Assembly: GCA_046328505.1 (NCBI GenBank)
Contig: JAXLWL010000009.1
Span: forward strand, 62,001 to 126,000
DNA: 64,000 nucleotides
Reading direction: 5' to 3'
Source: JBDHWG01 sp046328505
Lineage (GTDB): Bacteria > Chloroflexota > Anaerolineae > Epilineales > JAHCIE01
Positions 43,590 to 52,396 of the stretch are shown one piece after another. Below the pieces are notes generated by a model. The model was given only the letters and a program-made list of their open reading frames with translations. It searched no databases and had not been told where the DNA came from. A program made the translations under genes and the position numbers. Positions within the stretch are counted from its first letter, which is position 1. Each line of letters starts with the position of its first letter.

Positions 43590-46589
43590 ATGGCTGCGCG
43601 GACGTTGAGCGGCGAGACGAGCGGGGTGTGGGCGCGGCTGGCGCGCATTCCCTGGGAGCCGGTGCTCCTGGTGGTAGCGCTGCTGGCCGGCGTCGTCCTG
43701 CGCCTCTACCGCATCGACAGCCTGCCGCCGGGCCTGCACTACGACCAGGCCCACGACGCCATTCTGGGCTGGGAGACGTGGATCGGGCAGAATCGCCCCA
43801 TCTACTTCACCGGCTTCACCGGCGCCGAGCCGATGATGATCTACTCCATCGGCGTCGTCATGGGCATCATGGGCCGCACCGTCGAGGCGCTCAAGGTTAC
43901 GAGCGCGCTCTACGGCGTGCTGACCGTCCTGGCGACGTACCCCTTCGCCCGCGACCTGTTCGGCGGCGCGGGAACGTGGCGCGGGCGGTGGGTCGGCCTG
44001 TTCGCGACCGGCTTCATGGCGACATCTACCTGGCACCTGGTGAACAGCCGCAACGGGCTGCGCGTCATCACCCTGCCCCTGTTCGAGATTCTGACGCTGT
44101 GGGCGCTGTGGCTGGCACTGCGCTCCGGGCGCAAGTGGCTGTTCGCCGTGTTTGGCGTCGCCCTCGGCCTGACGGCATACACGTATTACTCTAGCCGCCT
44201 CGTTCCCATCGCGATGTTCCTGCTGCCGGCGCTGATCGCCGCGCGCTCGTGGCGCTTCTTACGCGCCAACCTTGGCGGGCTCGCGCTGGGCATCCTCATC
44301 GCCGCCGTTGTTGTCGCGCCCCTCGCCTGGTTCTACTACCGTAACCCGGAGTACCTGTTCGTGCGCGTCGACCAGGTCTGGGTATTCAACGGCGACCTGA
44401 GCAAGGGCGACCCGTGGGCGGCGCTGCGAGACAACATCCCATCGGTGCTGGCGATGTTCAGCATCAGCGGCGACAAGAACTGGCGCTTCAACGTCGTCCC
44501 TGAGCCGATTTTCAACCCGGCGATGAGCGTCCTGGCGCTCGCCGGGCTGGCGCTGTTCGTGTGGCGGGCGATCCGTCCCCCCCTCTCCCCTTGGGAGAGG
44601 CCAGGTGAGGGTCTTGTCGCGTCGGGGGGGGATGGAGACCCTCACCCCAACCCTCTCCCCTTGGGAGAGGGGGCCTCAAGTGGAGAGAGGGGGCAGGGGG
44701 GTGAGGGGATTCCCACCTGGCTGCCCTACGCGCTGACGCTCATCTTCCTGGTAGTGATGCTCCTGCCGAGCTTCCTGTCGGTGGAAGGGCGGCCCAACTC
44801 CAGCCGCAGCCTGGGCGCGCTGCCGTTCCTCTACTTCCTGCCCGCCGTCGCCGCCGTGGACGGGATTCTGTGGCTGACGCGGCGTCGAGCGGCGTGGAAC
44901 AGCGCAGCGGTGCAGACGCTCGCGGCGGTGGGCGTGTTCGTGGTGCTGGTCGGGTGGCAGGGCATCGCGACGGCGCGTGGCTACTTTGACGACTGGGCCA
45001 ACGCCGCGGCAACGTATTACTACTTCGATACCCCATACTCGCAGATGGCGCAGGCCGCGCAGAATGAGCTGGCCGCGGGCCACGACGTCGTCCTGTTCAG
45101 CCGCGACTACAAAACGACGACCATCGCGTTCGAAGCGCCGGAGACTTTGGACAGCGCGCACTGGGTGTTCGGGCGCGACGGCCTGGTGGTGCCGGCGGGC
45201 GACAAGGACATCGCCTATCTTATCGCCCAGCCGGAGTACGTCCCAGACTCGCGGCTCGTGGGCCAGCTCAAGACCCTGGGAGCGACGTTCGAGGTCTTGG
45301 AGAAGGACCCGGCCGGCGAGCCGTCGCTGGTCGTGGCGCGGCTGCCACGCGACAAAGCGCCCGCCGCGCAATTGTCTGGCGTTCCGAGCCTGGGCGGCGA
45401 GATGGCGCTGACCGGCGGCCAGCTACCTGACGAGCACTCGCGCGACGGTAAGCTGCGCATCGGGACGCGCTGGGCGGTGCAGGCGCCGACAACGGACGCG
45501 CGCACGTTCGCCGTGCGTCTGGTCGACAGCCAGGGGCTGACATGGTCCCAGGGCGACACGATCGCCTACCTGAGCGAGCAGTGGCACGCGGGCGACGTGG
45601 GTTGGCAGTGGTGGGACCTGCGCTTCGATCCATCCATGCCGGCCGGGCCATACAAGGTGCAACTCGCCCTGACGGATGCGAACCGCAAGCCGCTGCCCGT
45701 GACCGACGCCAACGGTACTCCAATTGGGTTGTGGGCCGATGTCGGCATGATCCAGGTGACGCCGGAGAACGGCGAGGTCAAGCCCGCGCAGACGGGAACG
45801 GACTTCGGGCCGGGGCTGCGCGCCCTGAGCGCGAACAAGGTGAATGCGACCGTCCCACCGGGCGGACGGTTCGAGGCCGCGACGGCGTGGCAGCGGCGCG
45901 AGGGAACACCGGCGGCCGAGGCGACGCTGGCGTGGGCGGACGGCAGCGGGAATACCCCGGCCAAACAGACCTTGCCCATCGCGGCGACGTACCCGCCGGG
46001 CGCGTGGCGCGACGGCGAGATTGTGCGCCCGCGCTATGCCCTGACGGTCCCCGCGACCCTCGCGCCGGGCGCGTACACGCTGCGACTGACTGCGCCGACG
46101 GGCGAGAGCATGGACCTGGGAAAGGTGACAGTCGCGGGCGAGGCGAAGCGCTTCGAGCCAGGGCCGATCCAGAATGCGCGGGCCGCGAGGTTGGGAAGCG
46201 CCATCGCGCTGCTCGGCTACGACATCGCCCCGGCGCAGCCCAAACCGGGCGGGCCGCTCGATGTCACGCTCCACTGGCGCGCGCTGGCCGAGCCGGATGC
46301 GAGCTACGCGCGGTTCGTACATCTCGTGGACGCAGCGGGCCAGATTCGCGCCCAGGCGGACAGCGCCCCGGCCGAGGGCCAGCGCCCCACAACGGGATGG
46401 GTGGCCGACGAGGTCATCGACGACAGGGCGCGCCTGTCGCTGCCGGCGGACCTGCCGCCGGGACGCTATCGCCTGCTGACCGGCATGTACGACCCGGCCA
46501 CGCTGGCGCGCCTGCCGGCGGTGGATGACGCGGGGAGGCCGCTGGCCGACAATGTTGTGGTGCTGGGCGAAATCGAACTAGAGCGGTGA
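43590..46589 (+). CDS. Large glycosyltransferase family 39 protein with extended C-terminal region
   Basis: At 999 residues this is the largest enzyme of the block. The catalytic loop reads LHYDQAHDAILG, so the usual Asp-Glu is Asp52-Gln53. Helices run to about residue 470. Residues 330-372 are encoded by a double family B repeat (PPLSPWERPGEG and PHPNPLPLGEG). After the helices come three beta-rich segments; the last (from LLGYDIAPAQPKPGGPLDVT to YDPATLARLP) matches the C-terminal domain of the proteins at 29798 and 35444. It ends the operon. Confidence 0.86.
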   Translation: MAARTLSGETSGVWARLARIPWEPVLLVVALLAGVVLRLYRIDSLPPGLHYDQAHDAILGWETWIGQNRPIYFTGFTGAEPMMIYSIGVVMGIMGRTVEALKVTSALYGVLTVLATYPFARDLFGGAGTWRGRWVGLFATGFMATSTWHLVNSRNGLRVITLPLFEILTLWALWLALRSGRKWLFAVFGVALGLTAYTYYSSRLVPIAMFLLPALIAARSWRFLRANLGGLALGILIAAVVVAPLAWFYYRNPEYLFVRVDQVWVFNGDLSKGDPWAALRDNIPSVLAMFSISGDKNWRFNVVPEPIFNPAMSVLALAGLALFVWRAIRPPLSPWERPGEGLVASGGDGDPHPNPLPLGEGASSGERGQGGEGIPTWLPYALTLIFLVVMLLPSFLSVEGRPNSSRSLGALPFLYFLPAVAAVDGILWLTRRRAAWNSAAVQTLAAVGVFVVLVGWQGIATARGYFDDWANAAATYYYFDTPYSQMAQAAQNELAAGHDVVLFSRDYKTTTIAFEAPETLDSAHWVFGRDGLVVPAGDKDIAYLIAQPEYVPDSRLVGQLKTLGATFEVLEKDPAGEPSLVVARLPRDKAPAAQLSGVPSLGGEMALTGGQLPDEHSRDGKLRIGTRWAVQAPTTDARTFAVRLVDSQGLTWSQGDTIAYLSEQWHAGDVGWQWWDLRFDPSMPAGPYKVQLALTDANRKPLPVTDANGTPIGLWADVGMIQVTPENGEVKPAQTGTDFGPGLRALSANKVNATVPPGGRFEAATAWQRREGTPAAEATLAWADGSGNTPAKQTLPIAATYPPGAWRDGEIVRPRYALTVPATLAPGAYTLRLTAPTGESMDLGKVTVAGEAKRFEPGPIQNARAARLGSAIALLGYDIAPAQPKPGGPLDVTLHWRALAEPDASYARFVHLVDAAGQIRAQADSAPAEGQRPTTGWVADEVIDDRARLSLPADLPPGRYRLLTGMYDPATLARLPAVDDAGRPLADNVVVLGEIELER
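44577..44708. repeat. Double interspersed repeat, family B, inside a glycosyltransferase gene
   Basis: One copy CCCCTCTCCCCTTGGGAGAGG (from 44579) and a second CCCTCACCCCAACCCTCTCC (from 44639) that ends GGGGGCAGGGGGGTGAGG. The whole stretch is read in frame. Confidence 0.85.
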
Positions 46590-46643
46590 TCTTCATTGGA
46601 TAGCGCCAGATGATCAGCCAAGTGAGGTTATCGCGTCAGTCGG

Positions 46644-46708
46644 GCTCGCGCTGGAGAGCCATCTCCAGCGCCTCCGATGTGCGGTGGAGTTGGCACTCCA
46701 CCGCGAGC
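46644..46708. repeat. 65-bp repeat with two inner palindromes, family G
   Basis: GCTGGAGAGCCATCTCCAGC and CGGTGGAGTTGGCACTCCACCG are two hairpins flanked by GCTCGCG/CGCGAGC ends. It differs from 53464-53528 at only three positions. It lies between convergent genes. Confidence 0.88.
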
Positions 46709-46711
46709 CGG

Positions 46712-47908
46712 CTAGGAGAGGCTTTGAGTGGGCGCTGAAGGCGCTGTGAGGCGGCTCGCGAGCCAGTGCAGCACCAGCCCCACGACCACCAGGGCGCCGA
46801 CGATGCCGTAGGCCAGGCGAATGCCGAGCAGGTCCGCGCTCCAGCCAAGCAGCAGGGGCAGCAGGAGCACGGCGGAGCCGGACGCCAGGGCGAAGCGGGC
46901 GCTGGCCGCCTCGGACTGGCCGGGCGCGACCGCGATGGCCTGGGCGGTAGTCAGGGGGTAGAGGTTGGCGACACCGAGGCCGGTAACGAACAGGCCGAGG
47001 ATGTTGAGCGCCGCAATGGGGGCGAGCCAGTAGAGCAGGAAGCCCGCGCCCGCGATGAGCAGCGATGCCAGGAGGAGGCGCAGTGGGGTGAAGCGGGCCA
47101 ACAAGCGCACGCCGACCACGCGCCCGATGAGCATCGCGCCGAGGAACAGACTCACGCTCCCGGCAGCCAGGTCACGCGGCAGGCCGACGAACGTCTCCAT
47201 GTAGTCGGCGGACCAGTAGATGCTGCATGACTCGATAGACACGCTGCACACGAGGAGCGCCCAGTAGGCCCAGTACACCAACGGGAGACCCTTGTCGGCC
47301 TTGGCCGGATCGCCGTCGGGTGGCAAGAGGCCGACCAACGCGCCGCGGTAGACGGCGAACAGGGGGAAGATGCACGCGGCGGCCAGCAGGAAAGGGACGC
47401 GCCAGCCCAGGCCGCTGCGCGCGGCGAGGCCAATCGTCAGTGGCGCCATGAAGCCCGTGATGATGGCGACGATGTTCGCCTTGGTCAGTGGAACGGTGCG
47501 CCCTTCGCCGAACAGGGTGTCGATGACGGCCGGCAGGATCGCCAGGATGAGAGAGCCGAGGGCGCCTATCACCAGCGCGCTGGCGATGCTGGGCAGAGCG
47601 CCACTCGCCAGGGTGAGCAGCAGGACGCCGACGCCCATGCCGAACGCGCCGAGCCAGAACGTGCGGCTCGCGCCCAGGCGCCGGGCGACTCGGTCGCCGA
47701 CGATGCCGCCGCCCAGCAGACCGACGGCGAAGGCGCTGAAGTGCAGGCTGCCCAGGGTATACGACATGTCGCGCTCGGCGCGGATGAAGGGCATCGCCGG
47801 GCCGAGGGCATTGAAGAAATAGTTGAAGTAGCCCGCGCCCAGGTACATCAGCCACGTGGCACGGCTACGCGTGACTGTCGCCACGACGGGCTTGTCGAGG
47901 ATTGCCAT
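46712..47908 (-). CDS. Major facilitator superfamily transporter
   Basis: The ATG at 47908 (MAILDKPVV) is preferred to the open frame from 48019. The 398-residue protein has twelve predicted helices with the loop 2-3 motif GGGIVGDRVARRLGASRTF (MFS motif A) and a repeated version later (GRVVGVRLLARFTPLRLLL). Substrate cannot be predicted. Divergent from it is a gluconokinase-like gene, which makes a sugar or sugar-acid substrate a reasonable guess only. Confidence 0.88.
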   Translation of the reverse strand: MAILDKPVVATVTRSRATWLMYLGAGYFNYFFNALGPAMPFIRAERDMSYTLGSLHFSAFAVGLLGGGIVGDRVARRLGASRTFWLGAFGMGVGVLLLTLASGALPSIASALVIGALGSLILAILPAVIDTLFGEGRTVPLTKANIVAIITGFMAPLTIGLAARSGLGWRVPFLLAAACIFPLFAVYRGALVGLLPPDGDPAKADKGLPLVYWAYWALLVCSVSIESCSIYWSADYMETFVGLPRDLAAGSVSLFLGAMLIGRVVGVRLLARFTPLRLLLASLLIAGAGFLLYWLAPIAALNILGLFVTGLGVANLYPLTTAQAIAVAPGQSEAASARFALASGSAVLLLPLLLGWSADLLGIRLAYGIVGALVVVGLVLHWLASRLTAPSAPTQSLS

Positions 47909-47975
47909 CGCATCTCTTGAGGCCCCGGCTCGATGCCGAGGTCTGTTGAAGTATACACCCACTGAGGGAATACCT

Positions 47976-49472
47976 ATGCCCCAAACCGTTCTCCCCAGGG
48001 ACGCGCAGCCACCGCTCATCTTGACTATCGACGTGGGAACGTCGTCCGTTCGCGCCTTCCTCTACGACGCGACAGGGCGGCCGCTCGACGGCATCGCCGC
48101 CGGGGAGAGCTACACCGTCCAGACCGGCGCCGACGGCACCGTCCAGGACGACCCCACCATCGCCCTCGCCCGCATCACGCGCTGCGTGGACAGGGTGCTG
48201 GCGCAGGCCGGGCCGCTCGCGTCGGCCATCGGCGGCGTGAGCCTCGACACCCTTGTCACCAACATCGTCGCTCTCGACGCTGACGGCCGCCCCCTCTCGC
48301 CCCTGATACTCTACTCTGACACGCGCAACGCCGACGACGCCATCGACATGCGCCGACGGCTCGACGAGCGCGATGTTCACGAGCGCACAGGCGCGATGCT
48401 GCGCACGAGCTACTGGCCCGCCCGCCTGGCCTGGTTCCGCCGCACGCAACCCGACGTCTGGAAGCAGACGGCCCAGTGGAGCACGCTCAGCACGGCGCTG
48501 GAGCTGCGGCTGTTTGGGCGCGCTCGCATGAGCACGTCCGTCGCCTCATGGACAGGCTTGCTGGACCGCCGCAGGCTAGTGTGGGACAGGCCGCTGCTAG
48601 AGGCGCTTGGCGTGGCGGAGGACAAGCTGCCGCCCCTGGCCGACGCGAGCGAGCCGATTCAAGGCCTGGTGGAACCGTATGCGAGCCGCTGGCCGGCGCT
48701 GCGTGACGTCCCGTGGTTCCCGGCCATCGGCGACGGCGCCGCCGCCAACATCGGCAGCGGCTGCACAGGGCCATCGCGCCTGGCATTGACCGTCGGCACG
48801 ACGGCGGCGATGCGCGTCGTCATTCCCGAAGTAGCGAGCGTCCCCTCTGGGCTGTGGTGCTACCGCGTGGACGCGCGGCGGCCGCTGCTCGGCGGCGCGA
48901 CTTCGGAGGGCGGCAACGTCTACGCCTGGGCCACGCGCGTCCTGAACCTCGGCCCCGCCGACGCCATCGAGCCGACGCTCGCCGCGCTGCCGCCCGACGG
49001 CCACGGGCTAATGGTCCTGCCGTTCCTGGCAGGCGAGCGCAGCCCGGGCTGGGCGGGCGACGCGAAGGCGGCAATCAACGGGATGACGCTCGGCACGACA
49101 CCGGCCGAGATTCTGCGCGCCAGCCTGGAGGCCGTCGCTTATCGCATGGCGCTCATCGCGCGCAGTATCCTGGCCGACGATCAGGGCGCGACAGAGGTCG
49201 TCGCCAGCGGCGGCGCGCTGCTCAACTCGCGCGTCTGGCCGCAGATTATGGCCGACGTCCTGGGCCGGCCCATCGTCGCGTCGGCGGAGACCGAGGCCAC
49301 GGCGCGCGGGACGGTGCTTCTGGCGCTGGAGGCGCTGCGAGTCATTCCCAGCGTCGACGCCTTGCCGGCGGCTTACGGCGAGCAGTACGCGCCGGACGGA
49401 AGCCGCCACGCCATTTACCAGGCGGCCATCGAACGCCAGCAACAGCTATACAAGAAACTCATAGAGGGATGA
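47976..49472 (+). CDS. FGGY family carbohydrate kinase, gluconokinase-like
   Basis: FGGY kinases phosphorylate sugars with ATP. The ATG at 47976 (GAGGGAA upstream) gives 498 residues. TIDVGTSSVRAFLYDATGRP is the N-terminal phosphate-binding loop, and FPAIGDGAAANIGSGC, LTVGTTAAMRVV and WCYRVDARRPLLGGATSEGG follow the pattern I know from FGGY gluconokinases. VVASGGALLNSRVWPQIMADVL is the C-terminal ATP-binding signature. Gluconate is the likeliest substrate; xylulose or another pentulose is possible. The thioesterase gene starts right after its stop. Confidence 0.87.
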   Translation: MPQTVLPRDAQPPLILTIDVGTSSVRAFLYDATGRPLDGIAAGESYTVQTGADGTVQDDPTIALARITRCVDRVLAQAGPLASAIGGVSLDTLVTNIVALDADGRPLSPLILYSDTRNADDAIDMRRRLDERDVHERTGAMLRTSYWPARLAWFRRTQPDVWKQTAQWSTLSTALELRLFGRARMSTSVASWTGLLDRRRLVWDRPLLEALGVAEDKLPPLADASEPIQGLVEPYASRWPALRDVPWFPAIGDGAAANIGSGCTGPSRLALTVGTTAAMRVVIPEVASVPSGLWCYRVDARRPLLGGATSEGGNVYAWATRVLNLGPADAIEPTLAALPPDGHGLMVLPFLAGERSPGWAGDAKAAINGMTLGTTPAEILRASLEAVAYRMALIARSILADDQGATEVVASGGALLNSRVWPQIMADVLGRPIVASAETEATARGTVLLALEALRVIPSVDALPAAYGEQYAPDGSRHAIYQAAIERQQQLYKKLIEG

Positions 49473-49937
49473 ATGGAACGACAACCTAGCTCACGCATGT
49501 GCTTCTGTTGCGGCCGGGACAACCCCATCGGGCTGCACCTCAAATTCGACTTCGACGGTGAGCGCGTCTGGACGCAGTTCACGCCGCAAGAATACCACCA
49601 GGGTTACCCCGGCATCCTCCACGGCGGGATTATCTTCTCGATCCTGGACGAGGTCATCGGCCGCGTGTGCCTGGCCCACGGCGTGTGGATGGTGACGGCT
49701 AAGAGCGAGATCCGATTCCGCCAGCCCGTGCCGCTAGATCAGACACTTACCGCGGTTGGCGCGATCAAGCAGCGCAAGGGGCGCATCCTGGTCGCGCAGG
49801 GTGAGCTGCGCCTGGCGGACGGCAGTGTCGGCGCGGAAGCTGAGTTCACCTATGTCGAAGCGCCGGGCGACATCGTCGAACGCTGGCAGGCGGAGCAGAC
49901 GTACTGGAAGGTGGACGAGGAAGCGTCACCGATGTAG
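49473..49937 (+). CDS. PaaI-type hotdog thioesterase
   Basis: This 154-residue hotdog-fold protein starts directly after the kinase stop. MCFCCGRDNPIGLHLKF is the typical N-terminal motif of this subgroup, and GYPGILHGGIIFSILDEVIG is the helix with the catalytic acid. The family hydrolyses acyl-CoA thioesters. The pairing with a sugar kinase seems to be only a shared transcript. Confidence 0.87.
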   Translation: MERQPSSRMCFCCGRDNPIGLHLKFDFDGERVWTQFTPQEYHQGYPGILHGGIIFSILDEVIGRVCLAHGVWMVTAKSEIRFRQPVPLDQTLTAVGAIKQRKGRILVAQGELRLADGSVGAEAEFTYVEAPGDIVERWQAEQTYWKVDEEASPM

Positions 49938-49993
49938 GGTGGGACTTGTAAGGCGCACTTACAGGAGTAGAATTTGGAAACCGCTCGATGCCA

Positions 49994-50058
49994 TGTCACT
50001 CTGAGCGCAGGGAAGAGGCCCCAGGAAATCGGGATTAGCTACATCGCTCAGCATGACA
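49994..50058. repeat. Interspersed repeat, family F
   Basis: It begins TGTCACTCTGAGCGCAGGG and ends TCGCTCAGCATGACA. It lies before the zinc-finger gene. Confidence 0.68.
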
Positions 50059-50086
50059 GTGTACGTATATTATCAGGAGAACATGT

Positions 50087-50500
50087 ATGAATTGCCCAAG
50101 GGACGGAAGCGAGCTGCAACCGGCAGTCCGCTACAATATCCAGGTGGATGTGTGTCCGAAGTGCAACGGGATGTGGCTCGACAACAACGAGCTAGACCAG
50201 CTCGAGGACACAGTGTTCGCGGACGACCCGAACAAAGGGACGATGACGCTGGAGTCGCACGTGACGGAGAGCCATTGCCCCAAGTGCGACGCGCTGCTGG
50301 AGCAGTTCACCTACCGCTATCACCTCTCGATCCAGCTCGACCAATGCCCGAATGGCGACGGGTACTGGCTGGACGCGGGCGAGGATGCCAACATTCTCGA
50401 CGTGATGCGGGAGCGCGCGCCCGATCTACAGCGCAAGGCCGACGCCGAGAGTAGCTTCCAAGGATTCATGAACAAGGTATGGCGCTCGGTTAAGTATTAA
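50087..50500 (+). CDS. Protein with two TFIIB-type zinc-ribbon motifs
   Basis: This 137-residue protein has two zf-TFIIB units: MNCPRDGSEL with VCPKCNGMWLDNNEL, and HCPKCDALLEQ with QCPNGDGYWLDAGE. Each should bind one zinc, though two of the eight ligand positions are not Cys (CPRD, CPNG). Such small proteins are common and of unknown function. A CAGGAGA site precedes the ATG. The peptide-binding protein gene follows 20 bp later. Confidence 0.88.
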   Translation: MNCPRDGSELQPAVRYNIQVDVCPKCNGMWLDNNELDQLEDTVFADDPNKGTMTLESHVTESHCPKCDALLEQFTYRYHLSIQLDQCPNGDGYWLDAGEDANILDVMRERAPDLQRKADAESSFQGFMNKVWRSVKY

Positions 50501-50520
50501 GAGAGAGAGAAGGAGAAACC

Positions 50521-52311
50521 ATGCTACGACGACTGCTCCCCCTGCTCGCGCTCGTGACCACAGTGGCCCTCGCCGCCTGCGCCCAGACGCCGCAAGCCCC
50601 GGCGGTTCAGCAGGCCGCCGCAACTGTCCAGTCCGCCGCCCCAACGGTGGCCGCCGCTGCTCAGGCAGCCGCGCCAACCGCCGCCGCCGCCGCCCAGGCC
50701 GCTGCCCCAACCGCTGCGGCTGCCGCGAAGGCCGTGGCGACGACCGCCGCGAGCGCCGCAGGCTCGGCCGGCACCGGCAAGAACCTCGTCATTGCCCGCA
50801 ACTTCACCGGCGATGTCAAGAGCCTCGATCCGGGCCGCGAGTATGAGCTGACGCCACCCATCGTTGTCGGCGGCGCGTACGAGCGCCTGTTCACCATCAA
50901 GCCGCCCGACATCAAGACCCTGGTGCCGGAGCTGGCTGCCGAAGTCCCGACGACGGCGAACGGGGGCATCTCTTCGGACGGCACGGTGTACACCATCAAG
51001 CTCAAGCCCGGCGTCAAGTTCGCCTCCGGCAACCCGTTGACCTCCGACGACGTGAAGTTCTCCTGGCTGCGCATGAAGAACCTCCAGGATAACCCGTCGG
51101 ACCTGGCGGACATCATCAAGAGCATCGACACGCCCGACCCGCAGACGGTCAAGGTGACGCTGACCGGGCCGAACGCGACGTTCCTGTCGCGCCTCATCTC
51201 CCCGAACTACGCCATCCTCGACAGCAAGGTCGTCCAGTCGAAGGGCGGCACGAGCGCGGAGAACGCCAAGGACGCCGACAAGGCGACGGACTACCTGGAT
51301 CAGAACTCGGCCGGCAGCGGGCCGTACATCCTCAAGAGCTGGGTGCGCGACCAGGAAATCGTGATGGAGCGCAACCCGAACTACTGGGGCACGAACAAGC
51401 CCGCGTTCGACCGCATCATCATCCGCAACATCACCGACGCCAACGCCCAGCGGCAGCTCATCGAGAAGGGTGACGCCGACATCGCCACCGACCTCGACCC
51501 GGACACGCTGAAGGCGATTGCCAGCAACCCCGACGTCAAGGTTGTCAAGGGCAACACCCTGGACACGTTCTACTTCGCCCTCAACACCAGCCCCGATGTC
51601 GCGGGCAAGGAGCTGGCCGACCCCAAGGTGCGCCAGGCCATCGCCTACGCCATTGACTATGACGGCCTCATCAGCGGCCTGCTCAACGACAGCGCCGTCC
51701 GCCCGCCGTCGGTCATCCCCCTCGGCCTGCTGGGCGTGGACGAGGCGAAGCAGTTCGAGTTCAAGCAGGACCTGGACAAGGCGAAGGCGCTGCTCAAAGA
51801 CGCCGGCTACCCCGATGGCTTCAGCATGAAGCTCGTCTACGGCGCGGGCGGCAATGCCCTGGGCCTGGCAACAAACGAAGTCATCGCCAGCAAGCTCCAG
51901 TCTGACCTCGCCCGCGTCGGCATCAAGGTCGAGCTGGTGCCGCAGGACCCGACGCAGCGCCTGGCCGACTACCGCGCCGGCAAGCTGCCGTCGACCATCT
52001 CCGGCTGGACGCCGGACTACCTCGACCCGGACGGCTGGGCCGTGCCGTTCGCCGTCAAGACCGGCTCGGCCGCCAAGCGCGTCTTCTACGATGACCCGGC
52101 CGCCGCCCAGGCGGCGCAGGACGCGGCGAAGACGACCGACGCCGCCAAGCGCGTCGAGCTCTACACCAAGGTGCAGCAGCTCATGAACCAGGACGTGCCG
52201 TTCATCACCCTGTTCCAGGCTGTCAAGCCGTTCGCCGTGCGCTCCAACGTCCAGGGCTTCACCTACGACCCGGTGCTGACGCTGCCCGTCGTGCCGCTCA
52301 GCAAGCAGTAG
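50521..52311 (+). CDS. Peptide/nickel-type ABC transporter substrate-binding lipoprotein
   Basis: This 596-residue lipoprotein (SBP family 5) captures peptides or other solutes outside the cell. The lipobox is LAAC with Cys20. A long Ala-rich linker (about 30-80) has three near-exact AAPTAAAAAQA units. The binding domain starts KNLVIARNFTGDVKSLDPG and shows the family motif LTSDDVKFSWLRMK and WVRDQEIVMERNPNYWG. AAGGAGA lies before the ATG. Two permease genes follow. Confidence 0.92.
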   Translation: MLRRLLPLLALVTTVALAACAQTPQAPAVQQAAATVQSAAPTVAAAAQAAAPTAAAAAQAAAPTAAAAAKAVATTAASAAGSAGTGKNLVIARNFTGDVKSLDPGREYELTPPIVVGGAYERLFTIKPPDIKTLVPELAAEVPTTANGGISSDGTVYTIKLKPGVKFASGNPLTSDDVKFSWLRMKNLQDNPSDLADIIKSIDTPDPQTVKVTLTGPNATFLSRLISPNYAILDSKVVQSKGGTSAENAKDADKATDYLDQNSAGSGPYILKSWVRDQEIVMERNPNYWGTNKPAFDRIIIRNITDANAQRQLIEKGDADIATDLDPDTLKAIASNPDVKVVKGNTLDTFYFALNTSPDVAGKELADPKVRQAIAYAIDYDGLISGLLNDSAVRPPSVIPLGLLGVDEAKQFEFKQDLDKAKALLKDAGYPDGFSMKLVYGAGGNALGLATNEVIASKLQSDLARVGIKVELVPQDPTQRLADYRAGKLPSTISGWTPDYLDPDGWAVPFAVKTGSAAKRVFYDDPAAAQAAQDAAKTTDAAKRVELYTKVQQLMNQDVPFITLFQAVKPFAVRSNVQGFTYDPVLTLPVVPLSKQ

Positions 52312-52323
52312 CTTTCGGCATTA

Positions 52324-52382
52324 TGTAGTGGCGACTTTCAGTCGCTCTTCGGCCCCGGCCAGCGACTAAAGTCGCCACTACA
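52324..52382. repeat. Palindromic repeat, family H (TGTAGTGGCGACTTTCAGTCGC)
   Basis: The left arm (52324-52345) and right arm GCGACTAAAGTCGCCACTAC (to 52382) pair over about 21 bp with one bulge. It lies between the binding-protein and permease genes and could trim the mRNA between them. Confidence 0.78.
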
Positions 52383-52396
52383 TTGTCATCGGAATT

